Translations under genes and position numbers: made by a program
The notes under the pieces: model-generated
What the model was told of the DNA's origin: nothing
What the model saw: the letters and a program-made list of their open reading frames with translations, nothing else
Databases searched by the model: none
From: Paenibacillus turpanensis
GTDB taxonomy: Bacteria; Bacillota; Bacilli; Paenibacillales; YIM-B00363
DNA: 58,303 nucleotides
Direction of reading: 5' to 3'
Assembly (NCBI RefSeq): GCF_011421635.1
Contig: NZ_WTLI01000013.1
Location: 95,006-153,308 of the forward strand
Shown here: one piece after another, positions 1 through 8,646 of the stretch
Layout of the letters: each line of letters begins with the position of its first letter
Position numbering within the stretch: the stretch's first letter is position 1

Positions 1-716
1 AGACCATAGGCCGTCGCAAATGCAGAAATACTGCCAGCTCCGCTTTGATCTCCCAACGGAATTTCATCGTTTTTACCGTTTCCGTTCATATCAGTGCTTT
101 TAAAGGCTTTCAGAGCCGTATACCACTCTTCGATCGTCGTCGGCATCTGTAAGCCCGCTTTGTCCAGCCAATCCTGCCGGATCATCGTACCGCTCCAAGC
201 ATTCCGACGCAGGTCTAAGTTGATTTGAGGGAACTTCGCGATCGTACCGTCATCGAGCATCACTTGCTTTTTTATTTCGGGATGCTCATCCAGAAGCTTC
301 TTATAATTTGGCGCGTGCTTCTCAATCAGGTCATTCAATCGGATGGCCACGCCATCCTCCACCAATTTCGCAACCCCACCCGGATACGCTCCCGGAACAT
401 AAATGATATCCGGATAGTTGCCGGAAGCCAGCATAATATTAAATTGCGAAAGATTAGACGTATCGTTATCTTGAATTTTCAAGGTCACATTAGCGCGCTT
501 CTGAATTTCCTTATATGCCTCAACGTCCGCGTACCCTTTGACCTCTGGAATCTTGCTGCTGAATTTTCCGTTCCAAAGAAAACTGATTTCCTGAGTTCCC
601 GACTTTGTAGCCTCTGCCGGTTCCTGTGCTGTATTCGAAGAACCGGTACACCCGCCCAGGACGGTTCCTGCCATCAAAACGGATAACGATAGTAACCCCA
701 TTTTTCGTTTCGACAT
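1..716 (-). CDS. Extracellular solute-binding lipoprotein of a sugar ABC importer (partial, C-terminus outside the window)
   Basis: Reading left from the ATG at 716 (AGGGGG ribosome site seven bases upstream), the protein begins with a short positive stretch, a hydrophobic segment and the lipobox LGGC near residue 25. It is therefore a membrane-anchored binding lipoprotein. The following sequence matches the family 1 binding proteins that pair with LplB/YtcP permeases, including the DGNGKNDEIP-type loop near residue 205 (seen here as MNGNGKNDEIP). The frame stays open to base 1, so roughly half the protein is missing. It follows the two permease genes with a 31-base gap, the usual permease-permease-binding-protein order. 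A second binding protein lies upstream of the permeases. The ligand is inferred from context to be a fucose-type oligosaccharide. Confidence 0.88.
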   Translation of the reverse strand, partial: MSKRKMGLLSLSVLMAGTVLGGCTGSSNTAQEPAEATKSGTQEISFLWNGKFSSKIPEVKGYADVEAYKEIQKRANVTLKIQDNDTSNLSQFNIMLASGNYPDIIYVPGAYPGGVAKLVEDGVAIRLNDLIEKHAPNYKKLLDEHPEIKKQVMLDDGTIAKFPQINLDLRRNAWSGTMIRQDWLDKAGLQMPTTIEEWYTALKAFKSTDMNGNGKNDEIPLGDQSGAGSISAFATAYG

Positions 717-747
717 GCTCGTTCCCCCTACCATTTTGTAAAATGTC

Positions 748-1626
748 TTATCCTTTTAACGCACCGATCATCACACCCTTGGTAAAATACTTCTGGATGA
801 ACGGATATAAGACCAGAATTGGGACAGTGGCAACCACAATCGTGGCATATTTGACAACTTCACCGAGGAATGGATCCCCTGTTGTTGTCGAAAGGTTCGT
901 TGTATCTGTCGTGCTGTTCTCGATTAAAATTTCCCGGAGTACCAGCTGCAAAGGAAAGAGCTCCCTGTCCCTGAGATAGATTAAAGCACCGGCCCAAGAA
1001 TTCCAGTGCCCAACGCCATAAAATAAAACCATGACGGCCAGCAGCGGAACCGATAAAGGAAGAATAATTTGGGCAAACACTCTTGCATCGGAGGCGCCGT
1101 CAATTTTTGCTGCTTCCTCCAGCTCATATGGAATCGATTGAAAGGAGGTTCGCATAATGATCAAGTTCCAGGTGGCGATCAAGCCGGGAATAATAAGTGC
1201 CCACCGGGTATCCAGCATGCCTAGATTTTTGACCAAAATATAGCTGGGGATCATACCTCCGCTGAAGAACATGGTTGCCACAACCATCATCATCATGTGT
1301 TTCTTCCAATACACATTGCGCCTGGACAGTACAAATGCGAATAAAGCCGTAAAAAAGACGTTTAGAATCGTACCAACCACAACATAAAAAATCGTATTTT
1401 TATACCCCGAGATGATCATCGGATTCTGGAGCACCAGCTTATATGCTTCCGTAAAAAACCCTTGCGGCCTCCACAGTATTCCGCTGTGCTTCACCAGCTC
1501 AGACGGAACGCTTAAGGAAGCAAAAACCACGTAGAGAAAGGGGTACAGTGTTACGAGCATCAAGCCGCATAAGAGCAGGACATTACATGCGTCGAAAATT
1601 TTGTCTCCTAAGCTGCGTTTTATCAT
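748..1626 (-). CDS. Sugar ABC transporter permease, YtcP/LplC type
   Basis: Inner-membrane permease of a CUT1-family carbohydrate importer, 292 aa with about six hydrophobic segments. The cytoplasmic EAA loop that docks the ATPase is visible at residues 171-190 (EAAKIDGASDARVFAQIILP). The C-terminus ends in the YFTKGVMIGALKG pattern typical of this subfamily. The ATG at 1626 follows an AAGGAGG site. It is 15 bases downstream of the partner permease and upstream of a binding lipoprotein. No ATP-binding subunit is encoded nearby, as is common in Bacillota, where a shared MsmX-like ATPase serves many importers. Confidence 0.93.
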   Translation of the reverse strand: MIKRSLGDKIFDACNVLLLCGLMLVTLYPFLYVVFASLSVPSELVKHSGILWRPQGFFTEAYKLVLQNPMIISGYKNTIFYVVVGTILNVFFTALFAFVLSRRNVYWKKHMMMMVVATMFFSGGMIPSYILVKNLGMLDTRWALIIPGLIATWNLIIMRTSFQSIPYELEEAAKIDGASDARVFAQIILPLSVPLLAVMVLFYGVGHWNSWAGALIYLRDRELFPLQLVLREILIENSTTDTTNLSTTTGDPFLGEVVKYATIVVATVPILVLYPFIQKYFTKGVMIGALKG

Positions 1627-1641
1627 ATCGTCCCTCCTTCC

Positions 1642-2607
1642 TCACCAGAGGCTCGTTTCATTGACCTTCCTGCTGATTCGATTTGCCAAAATGAGAAGCA
1701 TAAAGTTAACAACGGAATTAAATAAACTAACCGCGGTGCTGTAGCTGTAATTCGCCTCCAGAATCCCCCGCCGGTAAACGAAGCTTGAAATCACATCGGC
1801 CGTCTCATAGGTCTGGGAATTATAAAGAAGAATAATTTTCTCAAAGCCGACATCCATCATCCCGCCGATACGCAAAATTAATAAAATGACAATGGTCGGC
1901 ATAATCCCCGGCAAGGTCACGTGAAGCATTTGCCTCCAGCGATTGGCGCCGTCCACCCTGGCCGCATCGTATAATTGCGTATCGATGGCGGTTAAGGCAG
2001 CCAAATAAATAATCGTACCCCATCCAATCCCCTGCCAAATCCCTGACCCAATGAAAATCGTACGAAATAAGGACGGATCCAGAAGCAGATTTTGAGCCTC
2101 AACCCCAAACCAGCCCAAAATCTTATTAAATAAACCAGCTTTACGGGAAAAATCTACAATCATCCCGCAAATTACAACGATGGAAACGAAGTGCGGCAGG
2201 TATGTAACCGTTTGCACAAGTCGTTTGAAATAAGTATTTCTGACCTCGTTCAAAAGCAAAGCCAAAATGATTGGAGCAGGAAAAGCAAAGAGGAGTTCAT
2301 AAACATTGATCAGCAGCGTATTTCGCAGCAGTCTCCAAAAATAAAAGCTTTGAAAAAACTCTACAAAATGATCCAAGCCTACCCAAGGACTTCCCATGAT
2401 CCCCTTTACCGGAGAATAATTTTTAAAGGCAATGATCACTCCATACATCGGGATATAACTGAAGATCAGATAATACGCTATCCCGAAGGAAGCCAGAAAA
2501 TAAATGTATTTATTTTTTCTGAAATCCTTTTTGAGCATTGCAAAGTATGGGATCGGTCGGCTTCGCCCCTCCAAGTCTCCCTTTCTAGCTACATTCGCTT
2601 CATTCAT
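1642..2607 (-). CDS. Sugar ABC transporter permease, LplB/YteP type
   Basis: Partner permease of the importer, about 321 aa. After a basic N-terminus (KKDFRKNKYIYF) it has six predicted membrane segments and an EAA-like loop with DAARVDGANRW and the family C-terminus (NRISRKVNETSLW). I place the start at the ATG at 2607 because GGAGGTGA lies eight bases upstream. A GTG at 2619 would overlap that site. A cre-like box and a terminator-like hairpin lie between this gene and the upstream binding protein. This gene may therefore begin its own transcription unit, or be the attenuated distal part of the fucose operon. Confidence 0.92.
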   Translation of the reverse strand: MNEANVARKGDLEGRSRPIPYFAMLKKDFRKNKYIYFLASFGIAYYLIFSYIPMYGVIIAFKNYSPVKGIMGSPWVGLDHFVEFFQSFYFWRLLRNTLLINVYELLFAFPAPIILALLLNEVRNTYFKRLVQTVTYLPHFVSIVVICGMIVDFSRKAGLFNKILGWFGVEAQNLLLDPSLFRTIFIGSGIWQGIGWGTIIYLAALTAIDTQLYDAARVDGANRWRQMLHVTLPGIMPTIVILLILRIGGMMDVGFEKIILLYNSQTYETADVISSFVYRRGILEANYSYSTAVSLFNSVVNFMLLILANRISRKVNETSLW

Positions 2608-2665
2608 GAGCGGTCTCACCTCCCTCTCTCTGTTTTTTTATGCAAGGCGAATATATCACCAAGAA

Positions 2666-2679
2666 GGAAAGCGCTTCAA
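2666..2679 (-). promoter_or_regulatory. cre-like CcpA site upstream of the permease genes
   Basis: On the minus strand the sequence reads TTGAAGCGCTTTCC, which keeps the AAGCGCTTTC core of the catabolite-responsive element. It lies 59 bases upstream of the LplB-type start, suggesting glucose repression of the import genes. The match is imperfect at both ends. Confidence 0.45.
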
Positions 2680-2718
2680 TTCCCAATAATTATGTGCAGA
2701 ATTTATGAAACCGGGATG

Positions 2719-2772
2719 AAAAAGGGCATTATCCGAGCCAAGTCCCGTAATGGTAACCCAGTGATAATGCCC
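2719..2772 (-). terminator. Hairpin with T-run after the first binding-protein gene
   Basis: A perfect 10-bp stem (GGGCATTATC at 2724-2733 pairs with GATAATGCCC at 2763-2772) has a 29-base loop. On the minus strand it is followed by TTTTT at 2719-2723. It sits 24 bases after the binding-protein stop codon. It can act as a terminator, or as a partial terminator and mRNA-protecting structure that gives more binding protein than permease. Confidence 0.7.
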
Positions 2773-2795
2773 CTATCCATTGTCCGATCTAAAAT

Positions 2796-4310
2796 TTACT
2801 TCGGAGCAGATTGAGATTGAAGATACGATTCGTTATATTCATCGATGATTTGCTGACCGCCTTCGTTAAGCCATCTTTCGATCTGCTGCTGATAACCCGC
2901 CTCATTGATATCACCCAGCATGAACTTATAGGTTGCATCCTTAATGATCTCTTGGAGCTGAGCCCCTTTCGTAGCATAGGTCATCGAGAATAACGGAGCC
3001 GTTGGATCATGGATGAGGAACGACTCATTGTCCTTTACTAGACTCTCCGCCTTGGCTTGGATCGGCTTGCTGTAGAACTGCTGCAGCATGTTAATCGTGT
3101 TTGGCCCGCCGATACGCAGCGAGAAGTACGGCTTCAGCTCACGTTCGATCAATTTGCTGTCATCCACACGGGAAACCTTCCCGCCTTCGGCAGATTTATA
3201 ATGCTTGTTTTCTACGCCAAAGTTCATTAAGTTGGCTATTTCCGGGCTCATAAGCTTATCGTAAAAGCTCAGAATCGATTTCAGCTCTTGTTCGGTTTTC
3301 ACTGAGGTCTTCGGAAAGAGAACTACCGCGCCATATCCCGGAAGCGCCCAGATCCCAAGATCTTTCGGCCCTTTAATTCTGTTCTGTATATCAAGCTGGG
3401 CTTTCGGATTTTGCGCTGCAAGCTTATCCTGTAAGCCTACAACGTCCTGCATGGAACCGATATACATTCCCGCTTTACCGGAAATGAGCAGGTTTTGCTG
3501 ATCCGTTTTACTTGTTACTGGAAAATCCTTATTCATCAATCCTTCTTTGTGCAGCTTTTGAATGAACTTCATGGTATCGATGTACTCGGGAAACATAAAA
3601 TCGGGTGCAAGCTTACCGTCTTTCATCCCCCAATTGTTCGGCGTGCCGTGATAGGATGCTAATGTCTTAAAAGCCCCGTATTGAAAATCATTGCGGTCGG
3701 TCAAGCCAATCGTGTCATTTACACCGTTTTTGTCCGGATCATTTTCGGTAAACTGCTTCGCCATCATATACAGCTCTTCAAGTGATGTAGGCGCTTTCAA
3801 TCCGAGGCTGTCAGCCCAATCCTTCCGATATAGAACACCCTGGCGTGAAATAGGCGACTCCTGATAGAGGGAATAAATTTTCCCGTTTACGGATGTGTTC
3901 CGTAATACATCCGGGTTCAAGTTTTTTAGATTCGGATAGTCCTTTAAGTAGGGTCCTACTTCCCAAAACTGCCCATCAAGTATAGCCTCTCTGAAATTGC
4001 TGATTTGCGCATACACCACTTGCGGCAACGTCCCTGTAGCAAAGGAGGCATTCAGCTTCTCATTATAGGTCCCATCCGGTACCCATTGGATCTCCAGCTG
4101 AGTGCCTGTTTTTTCCTCCAGCAGCTTTTCAATGGCATCCGAAGGAACCTCCGGGGAATGCAGCACGGTCATAATGCTTATGTTTGGGGCAGAGGCTGGT
4201 TCCCCCGCCTTACCTTCGTTCGCAGGAGCAGGAGCCTGCCCTTGGGAACAGGCCGAAGTTAACGTTAAAGCTGCTGCCGTTGCTAATGCTAAATACCGTT
4301 TATTCGTCAT
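2796..4310 (-). CDS. Extracellular solute-binding lipoprotein, sugar ABC importer
   Basis: Binding lipoprotein of about 504 aa. The start chosen is the ATG at 4310, which follows GGAGG and begins MTNKRYLALATAAALTLTSAC, a signal peptide with a lipobox-like TSAC. The open frame extends 15 codons further upstream but without these signals. The body has the family features, including DPDKNGVNDTIGLT near residue 180 and a long C-terminal lobe. It is the last gene before the hairpin in the leftward fucose operon, 63 bases after the GH95 gene. The window therefore has two binding proteins for one permease pair. Ligand specificity is inferred from neighbours only. Confidence 0.92.
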   Translation of the reverse strand: MTNKRYLALATAAALTLTSACSQGQAPAPANEGKAGEPASAPNISIMTVLHSPEVPSDAIEKLLEEKTGTQLEIQWVPDGTYNEKLNASFATGTLPQVVYAQISNFREAILDGQFWEVGPYLKDYPNLKNLNPDVLRNTSVNGKIYSLYQESPISRQGVLYRKDWADSLGLKAPTSLEELYMMAKQFTENDPDKNGVNDTIGLTDRNDFQYGAFKTLASYHGTPNNWGMKDGKLAPDFMFPEYIDTMKFIQKLHKEGLMNKDFPVTSKTDQQNLLISGKAGMYIGSMQDVVGLQDKLAAQNPKAQLDIQNRIKGPKDLGIWALPGYGAVVLFPKTSVKTEQELKSILSFYDKLMSPEIANLMNFGVENKHYKSAEGGKVSRVDDSKLIERELKPYFSLRIGGPNTINMLQQFYSKPIQAKAESLVKDNESFLIHDPTAPLFSMTYATKGAQLQEIIKDATYKFMLGDINEAGYQQQIERWLNEGGQQIIDEYNESYLQSQSAPK

Positions 4311-4373
4311 TATGAACAATCCTCCGTATGCTTGATAAATTTGGTCAAAATCCATTCAATGTTATCGTGAGCC

Positions 4374-6626
4374 TTAAAACATATAGCTCTGGCCCGCCTT
4401 GGCCCAAATCTCAATGATTTCCTCACCTATACCGCGTATTCGGCACAACCCGTCAGCGGAGGCCGTCACCCTTGCCTCTATGATTTTGCCTTCCGTCCAT
4501 TTCATGTCCACGGTATACCCGCCTCGGGCACGCAAGCCGCAAACCTGTCCATGCTGCCATTGCCGCGGCAGTGCAGGGAGGAAATGAAGAAGCCCGGCAT
4601 GACTTTGCAGCAGCATTTCAGCAATTCCAGCCGCTCCGCCAAAATTTCCGTCAATTTGAAATGGCGGGTGGTTATCAAACAGATTGGGCAGGGTGGAATG
4701 AGAGAGTAAGGCCGCCACGTTGCTATAAGCTTGATCCGCGTCCTGCAGCCGTGCCCAAAAGTTGATGATCCATGCCCGGCTCCACCCTGTATGCCCGCCT
4801 CCATTCGCTAACCGGCGTTCCAGGGTAACACGTGCGGCAGCGGCCAGCTCCGGAGTCCCTTCCACCGTAAACTGTTCCCCTGGATACAGACCGAACAAAT
4901 GGGAGATATGACGATGCCCCGGATGCACCTCCTCGTAATCCTCCATCCACTCTTGAATCTGCCCGTATTTTCCGATTTTCGGCTTGGGCAGACGATCGAG
5001 TACTGCGTTAAGCTCTCTGCTGAAATCCTCATCGGTCTCCAGAATCCGCGAGCTTTCTATACAAGCGTAAAAGAGCGCATGGATAATTTGGAAATCCATT
5101 GAAGGACCCGCACACATGACACCGGATTCACCGTTCGGCAGGATGTAAGTATTCTCAGGAGAAACGGATGGGCAAGTAACCAGAGCACCGTCCGGTCCTT
5201 CCAGCAGGTAATCCAGCAAAAATTGCGCCGCTTCCTTCAAGGTTGGATAAGCCTGGCGCAGGAACGTTTCGTCGAGGCCGAATTGATAATGCTCCCACAA
5301 ATGCAAGCACAGCCAAGCTGCACCCATCGGCCAGAATGAGGCAGGCAAATACGTATCCTGCGGGGCGGTATCCGCCCAAATATCGGTGTTATGATGAGCT
5401 GTAAAACCACGGCAGCCATACATTACCTCGGCCGTATGACGGCCTGGCCCCCGCATTCGTTCAATGAGTTCAAACAAAGGTGTATGGCACTCTGCTAAAT
5501 TGCCGTTTTCCGCAATCCAATAATTCATTTGGGCATTAATATTAATGGTATACTTGCTGTCCCACGGCGGCAGAAAGCTTTCATTCCAAATCCCCTGCAG
5601 GTTTGCAGGCAGCGATCCCGGCCGGCTGGACGAGATCAGTAAGTAGCGCCCGAACTGAAAATATAATGCCATAAGGCCCGGATCATCCGCTCCAAGCTGC
5701 ACCTGCTTCAGCCTTTCATCGGTAGGACGCGATGGATGGGAATCGCTGCCGTCGGATAGCTGAAGGTTTACTCGGTGAAAAAGCTCACGGTAATCTGCGG
5801 TATGCCGATGATGAAGCTTCGGATAGCTGAGCTGCGAGATTAGCTCCAGCTGCTTCTTGCAAGTCTCTTCCGGCTGCTCATGACGGAAAGTTGTACCGGC
5901 CGAAAGCAGCAGAGTTACACTATCGGCTTTCTCTATGACGAGATGCTCGCCAATCGTATAATGACTTCCTCCATCAACAACGGCTTTCAGAACGGCCACA
6001 AACCGGCTGCCCCCTTCACCGCCGCAATTCCCATGCATCACAAGTCCGTCGCTTTCCCACTTATCCGTCCTTTCGACATATCTCCATTTATTGCGATCAA
6101 ACCGTGCCTTCAACGAAAGGCTCCCCGGTTGATCCGTGCTTAGCCGAATCACGATCGTATGATCCGGATAGCTGGCAAACAGCTCCCTCTTATATTGAAC
6201 CGTGCCGAGTCGGTAAGTAACCCTTGCAACACCGTTATCCAGATCAAGCTCTCTACGGTAATCATCTGCAGCTTGATCATGCCCGGAAAAGTGCAGCAGA
6301 AGATCGCCCAACGGTAAATAATGACGCTGCTTTTCCGGCAGTCCGGGTAAAGCAAGCGCTGCCAGCTCCTGTGCTTCTTTTAGTCGGCCGGCAAAAATCA
6401 ATTCACGAATCCTGGGCAGATTGGGCTTCGCGTCACGGTTGTTGCGGTCCCGCGGTCCGCCGTACCATACCGAATCCTCATTCAGCTGGATTCGTTCCTT
6501 CTCCACTCCGCCGAAGATCATAGCACCGAGGCGTCCGTTACCGATCGGCAGCGCCTCGTTCCACTCCCCGGCAGGCCGGTTATACCACAGCTTATACTGT
6601 TGTTCGTTGTCACCTGTCCCTGTCAT
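4374..6626 (-). CDS. Glycoside hydrolase family 95 (alpha-L-fucosidase or alpha-L-galactosidase type)
   Basis: A 750-aa protein with the GH95 layout. The N-terminal beta-sandwich domain contains ALPIGNGRLGAMIFGG at residues 25-40. The (alpha/alpha)6 barrel carries NINAQMNYW at 362-370, HHNTDIW at 411-417, SVSPENTY at 487-494, HRHISHLFGLYPGEQF at 571-586 and QIDGNFGG at 657-664. The asparagine, glutamate and aspartate positions used by the family look intact. There is no signal peptide, so the enzyme should be cytoplasmic and act on imported oligosaccharides, releasing L-fucose or L-galactose. It lies between sugar dehydrogenase genes and an importer, consistent with a fucose role. Specificity within GH95 cannot be settled by eye. 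Confidence 0.93.
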   Translation of the reverse strand: MTGTGDNEQQYKLWYNRPAGEWNEALPIGNGRLGAMIFGGVEKERIQLNEDSVWYGGPRDRNNRDAKPNLPRIRELIFAGRLKEAQELAALALPGLPEKQRHYLPLGDLLLHFSGHDQAADDYRRELDLDNGVARVTYRLGTVQYKRELFASYPDHTIVIRLSTDQPGSLSLKARFDRNKWRYVERTDKWESDGLVMHGNCGGEGGSRFVAVLKAVVDGGSHYTIGEHLVIEKADSVTLLLSAGTTFRHEQPEETCKKQLELISQLSYPKLHHRHTADYRELFHRVNLQLSDGSDSHPSRPTDERLKQVQLGADDPGLMALYFQFGRYLLISSSRPGSLPANLQGIWNESFLPPWDSKYTININAQMNYWIAENGNLAECHTPLFELIERMRGPGRHTAEVMYGCRGFTAHHNTDIWADTAPQDTYLPASFWPMGAAWLCLHLWEHYQFGLDETFLRQAYPTLKEAAQFLLDYLLEGPDGALVTCPSVSPENTYILPNGESGVMCAGPSMDFQIIHALFYACIESSRILETDEDFSRELNAVLDRLPKPKIGKYGQIQEWMEDYEEVHPGHRHISHLFGLYPGEQFTVEGTPELAAAARVTLERRLANGGGHTGWSRAWIINFWARLQDADQAYSNVAALLSHSTLPNLFDNHPPFQIDGNFGGAAGIAEMLLQSHAGLLHFLPALPRQWQHGQVCGLRARGGYTVDMKWTEGKIIEARVTASADGLCRIRGIGEEIIEIWAKAGQSYMF

Positions 6627-6664
6627 TCCGGTTCCCTCCTCCTATCCATGCCCTAACCGCTTTT

Positions 6665-7678
6665 TTAAAATTGTACAACTGCCTTAATGACGCCCGTTTC
6701 CGGCCGCATTAGATGATCGTATTGTTCAATCAATTCGGTAAATGCCGTACGGTGCGTAATAAACGCGTCCGTATCGATCCGTCCAGCTCGAATGTTATCA
6801 ATAACCTCCGCGAAATCCTCTTTATTCGCATTCCGGCTGCCCATAATGACCATCTCCCGTTTATGAAAATCCGGGTCATGAAAGGTAATGTCCGATTTCA
6901 CTAAGCCCACATACACCAACCGGCCGCCATGCGCGACATATTGAACGGCCTGCTCCATCGATTTCACATTGCCGGTAGCATCGAAAACCGTGATCGGATA
7001 GTCGCCTCCCGTAATCCGTTCCACTTCCCGCAGGGGTTCGTTCATGGCGTTCACGGTATGGTCCGCAGGCACCCAGCTTTTGCAAAAATCGAGCCGCTCT
7101 TCATTCAGATCCATCGCGATTACCTTCGCACCGGCCAGCTTAGCAAATTTCATTGTACTTAGTCCAATCGGGCCGGCTCCAATCACCAGTACAACATCTC
7201 CCGGTCCGATCCCGGCGATTCTTACAGAATGGGCCCCAATACTAAAGCACTCCACAACCGCCGCTTGATCCGGAGTAAGCCCTTCAGTTCGAACCAAGTG
7301 CCGGATCGGCACCGTCATATATTCACGCATTCCTCCGTCCTGATGAACTCCGATAACGCTCATTTGGGTGCAGCAATTGGTTTTCCCTCTCCTGCAGGCG
7401 ATACACGCCCCGCAATGAACATAAGGGATCACGCAAACCTGATCGCCGACCGCTAATCCTTTCTCATTGTTACCGATAACAAAAATCTCCGCAGCTAACT
7501 CATGTCCTAGAATGCGCGGATACACAAAATAAGGCTGATTTCCGCGATAAGCATGCATATCCGTACCGCAAATTCCGACGCGTAAGATGCGAAGCAGGGC
7601 TTCATCGGGACCTGGCGTAGGGAGGTCTGCTTCCTTCATAACCAAACGACGCGGTTCTTCACACACGATACACTTCAT
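6665..7678 (-). CDS. Zinc-dependent medium-chain alcohol/polyol dehydrogenase
   Basis: A 337-aa MDR protein. The catalytic zinc motif GICGTDMHAYRG lies near residue 36 and GHELAAE near 58. The structural-zinc cysteines CGACIACRRGKTNCC lie near 92-106. The nucleotide-binding GAGPIGLSTMKFAKLAGAKV lies near 167, followed by an acidic residue (MDLNEERL) that suggests NAD rather than NADP. It overlaps the upstream aldo/keto reductase gene by four bases (ATGA), so the two are translationally coupled. In this operon it could oxidise the free sugar or a downstream intermediate. It resembles threonine, sorbitol and galactonate-type dehydrogenases, and its substrate is not evident from sequence. Confidence 0.92.
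   Translation of the reverse strand: MKCIVCEEPRRLVMKEADLPTPGPDEALLRILRVGICGTDMHAYRGNQPYFVYPRILGHELAAEIFVIGNNEKGLAVGDQVCVIPYVHCGACIACRRGKTNCCTQMSVIGVHQDGGMREYMTVPIRHLVRTEGLTPDQAAVVECFSIGAHSVRIAGIGPGDVVLVIGAGPIGLSTMKFAKLAGAKVIAMDLNEERLDFCKSWVPADHTVNAMNEPLREVERITGGDYPITVFDATGNVKSMEQAVQYVAHGGRLVYVGLVKSDITFHDPDFHKREMVIMGSRNANKEDFAEVIDNIRAGRIDTDAFITHRTAFTELIEQYDHLMRPETGVIKAVVQF
7468..7481. promoter_or_regulatory. Candidate intragenic LacI-type operator
   Basis: The 14-base sequence TGTTACCGATAACA is identical, in the same orientation, to the centre of the operator at 9348-9361, about 1.88 kb away. It falls inside the zinc dehydrogenase coding sequence (codons for IGNNE). An auxiliary operator within the first genes of an operon is known for LacI-family repression by DNA looping. 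A weaker relative, GTTATCAATAAC, is at 6794-6805. Confidence 0.5.
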
Positions 7679-8622
7679 CGCACGAACACCCCCTTATCAT
7701 TTTCAGGTCTGCCGCTCGGCCAAGACATTCTTTGAATCGGACTCAAGAGCTCGCGTATCTCTTGCATGGCCGCGGAATCCGGTTTTTCCAGGGCGAATGC
7801 GATGTTCGCCTTGATGTTATCCGGCTTTGCTGTGCTGACGAGCGTGGTCGGAATCTGTTCATGCTGTACGGCGAATTGAATGGCCAGCTTCGGGAGAGAA
7901 ATCCCTTTCATCTGGCAATATTCATAAGCCTCCAGGCATTTATTGCGGATGACCGGCGCTGCCGGATGCCACTCAGGCGGCTCATTCCCGGACAGCAATC
8001 CCATGGATAAAGGGGAGGCATTCACTAAACCGACGCCCTTCTCTTGTACTAGAGGGAGAAGCTCCAAAAGAGAATCATCATTTAAACAATAATGGCAGTA
8101 AGAAAGAATGACATCAACATGCTCATGGGAAAGCACCGTTCGAAACACCTGAAGCGGCAAGCCGGATACGCCGGCAAAGCGGATTTTGCCTTGCCTTTTC
8201 AAGTCATGTAAGGCGGGTATCCCTTCGTTGATTACCTGATCCATATGACCAAACTCGATGTCATGCAGATAAAGGATATCGATATAGTCTGTGTTAAGCC
8301 TCTTCATGCTTTCTTCAACACTGCGTATAATTCGTTCATACGAAAAATCAAAATGATCCTGCCCGTAACGGCCGGCCTTGGTGCTCAAAATGATTTGCTC
8401 TCTTGGAATTTCCAGCAGCGCCTGCCCCAGCACATGTTCCGCTTTCAACAATCCGTAATATGGAGATACGTCGAAATAATTAATTCCGTTTATGAAAGCC
8501 TCATGTACGGCGCGTATCCCCTCCTTCTCATCAATCGGATGAAAAACGGAGCCAAGTGAGGATGCGCCGAAGCTTAAAACGGATACTTTCAATCCTGTTG
8601 CGCCCAATTGACGGTAATTCAT
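7675..8622 (-). CDS. Aldo/keto reductase, L-galactose/L-fucose dehydrogenase-like
   Basis: A 315-aa aldo/keto reductase with the catalytic tetrad region (FDVSPYYG for Asp and Tyr near 50, LSTKAGRYG for Lys near 80, YLHDIEFGH for His near 123). It shares several distinctive stretches with plant L-galactose dehydrogenase and bacterial L-fucose dehydrogenases: LHDIEFG, ILSYCHYCLNDDSLLELLP, GLLSGNEPPEWHPA and a C-terminal SWPSGRPEN. I infer that it performs the first step, oxidising the pyranose sugar to its lactone with NAD(P). The ATG at 8622 follows AAAGGTG. Its stop overlaps the next gene's start. This is the strongest clue that the locus handles an L-galacto-configured sugar such as L-fucose. 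Confidence 0.9.
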   Translation of the reverse strand: MNYRQLGATGLKVSVLSFGASSLGSVFHPIDEKEGIRAVHEAFINGINYFDVSPYYGLLKAEHVLGQALLEIPREQIILSTKAGRYGQDHFDFSYERIIRSVEESMKRLNTDYIDILYLHDIEFGHMDQVINEGIPALHDLKRQGKIRFAGVSGLPLQVFRTVLSHEHVDVILSYCHYCLNDDSLLELLPLVQEKGVGLVNASPLSMGLLSGNEPPEWHPAAPVIRNKCLEAYEYCQMKGISLPKLAIQFAVQHEQIPTTLVSTAKPDNIKANIAFALEKPDSAAMQEIRELLSPIQRMSWPSGRPENDKGVFVR

Positions 8623-8646
8623 ATTCTCTACACCTTTCCATATGTG

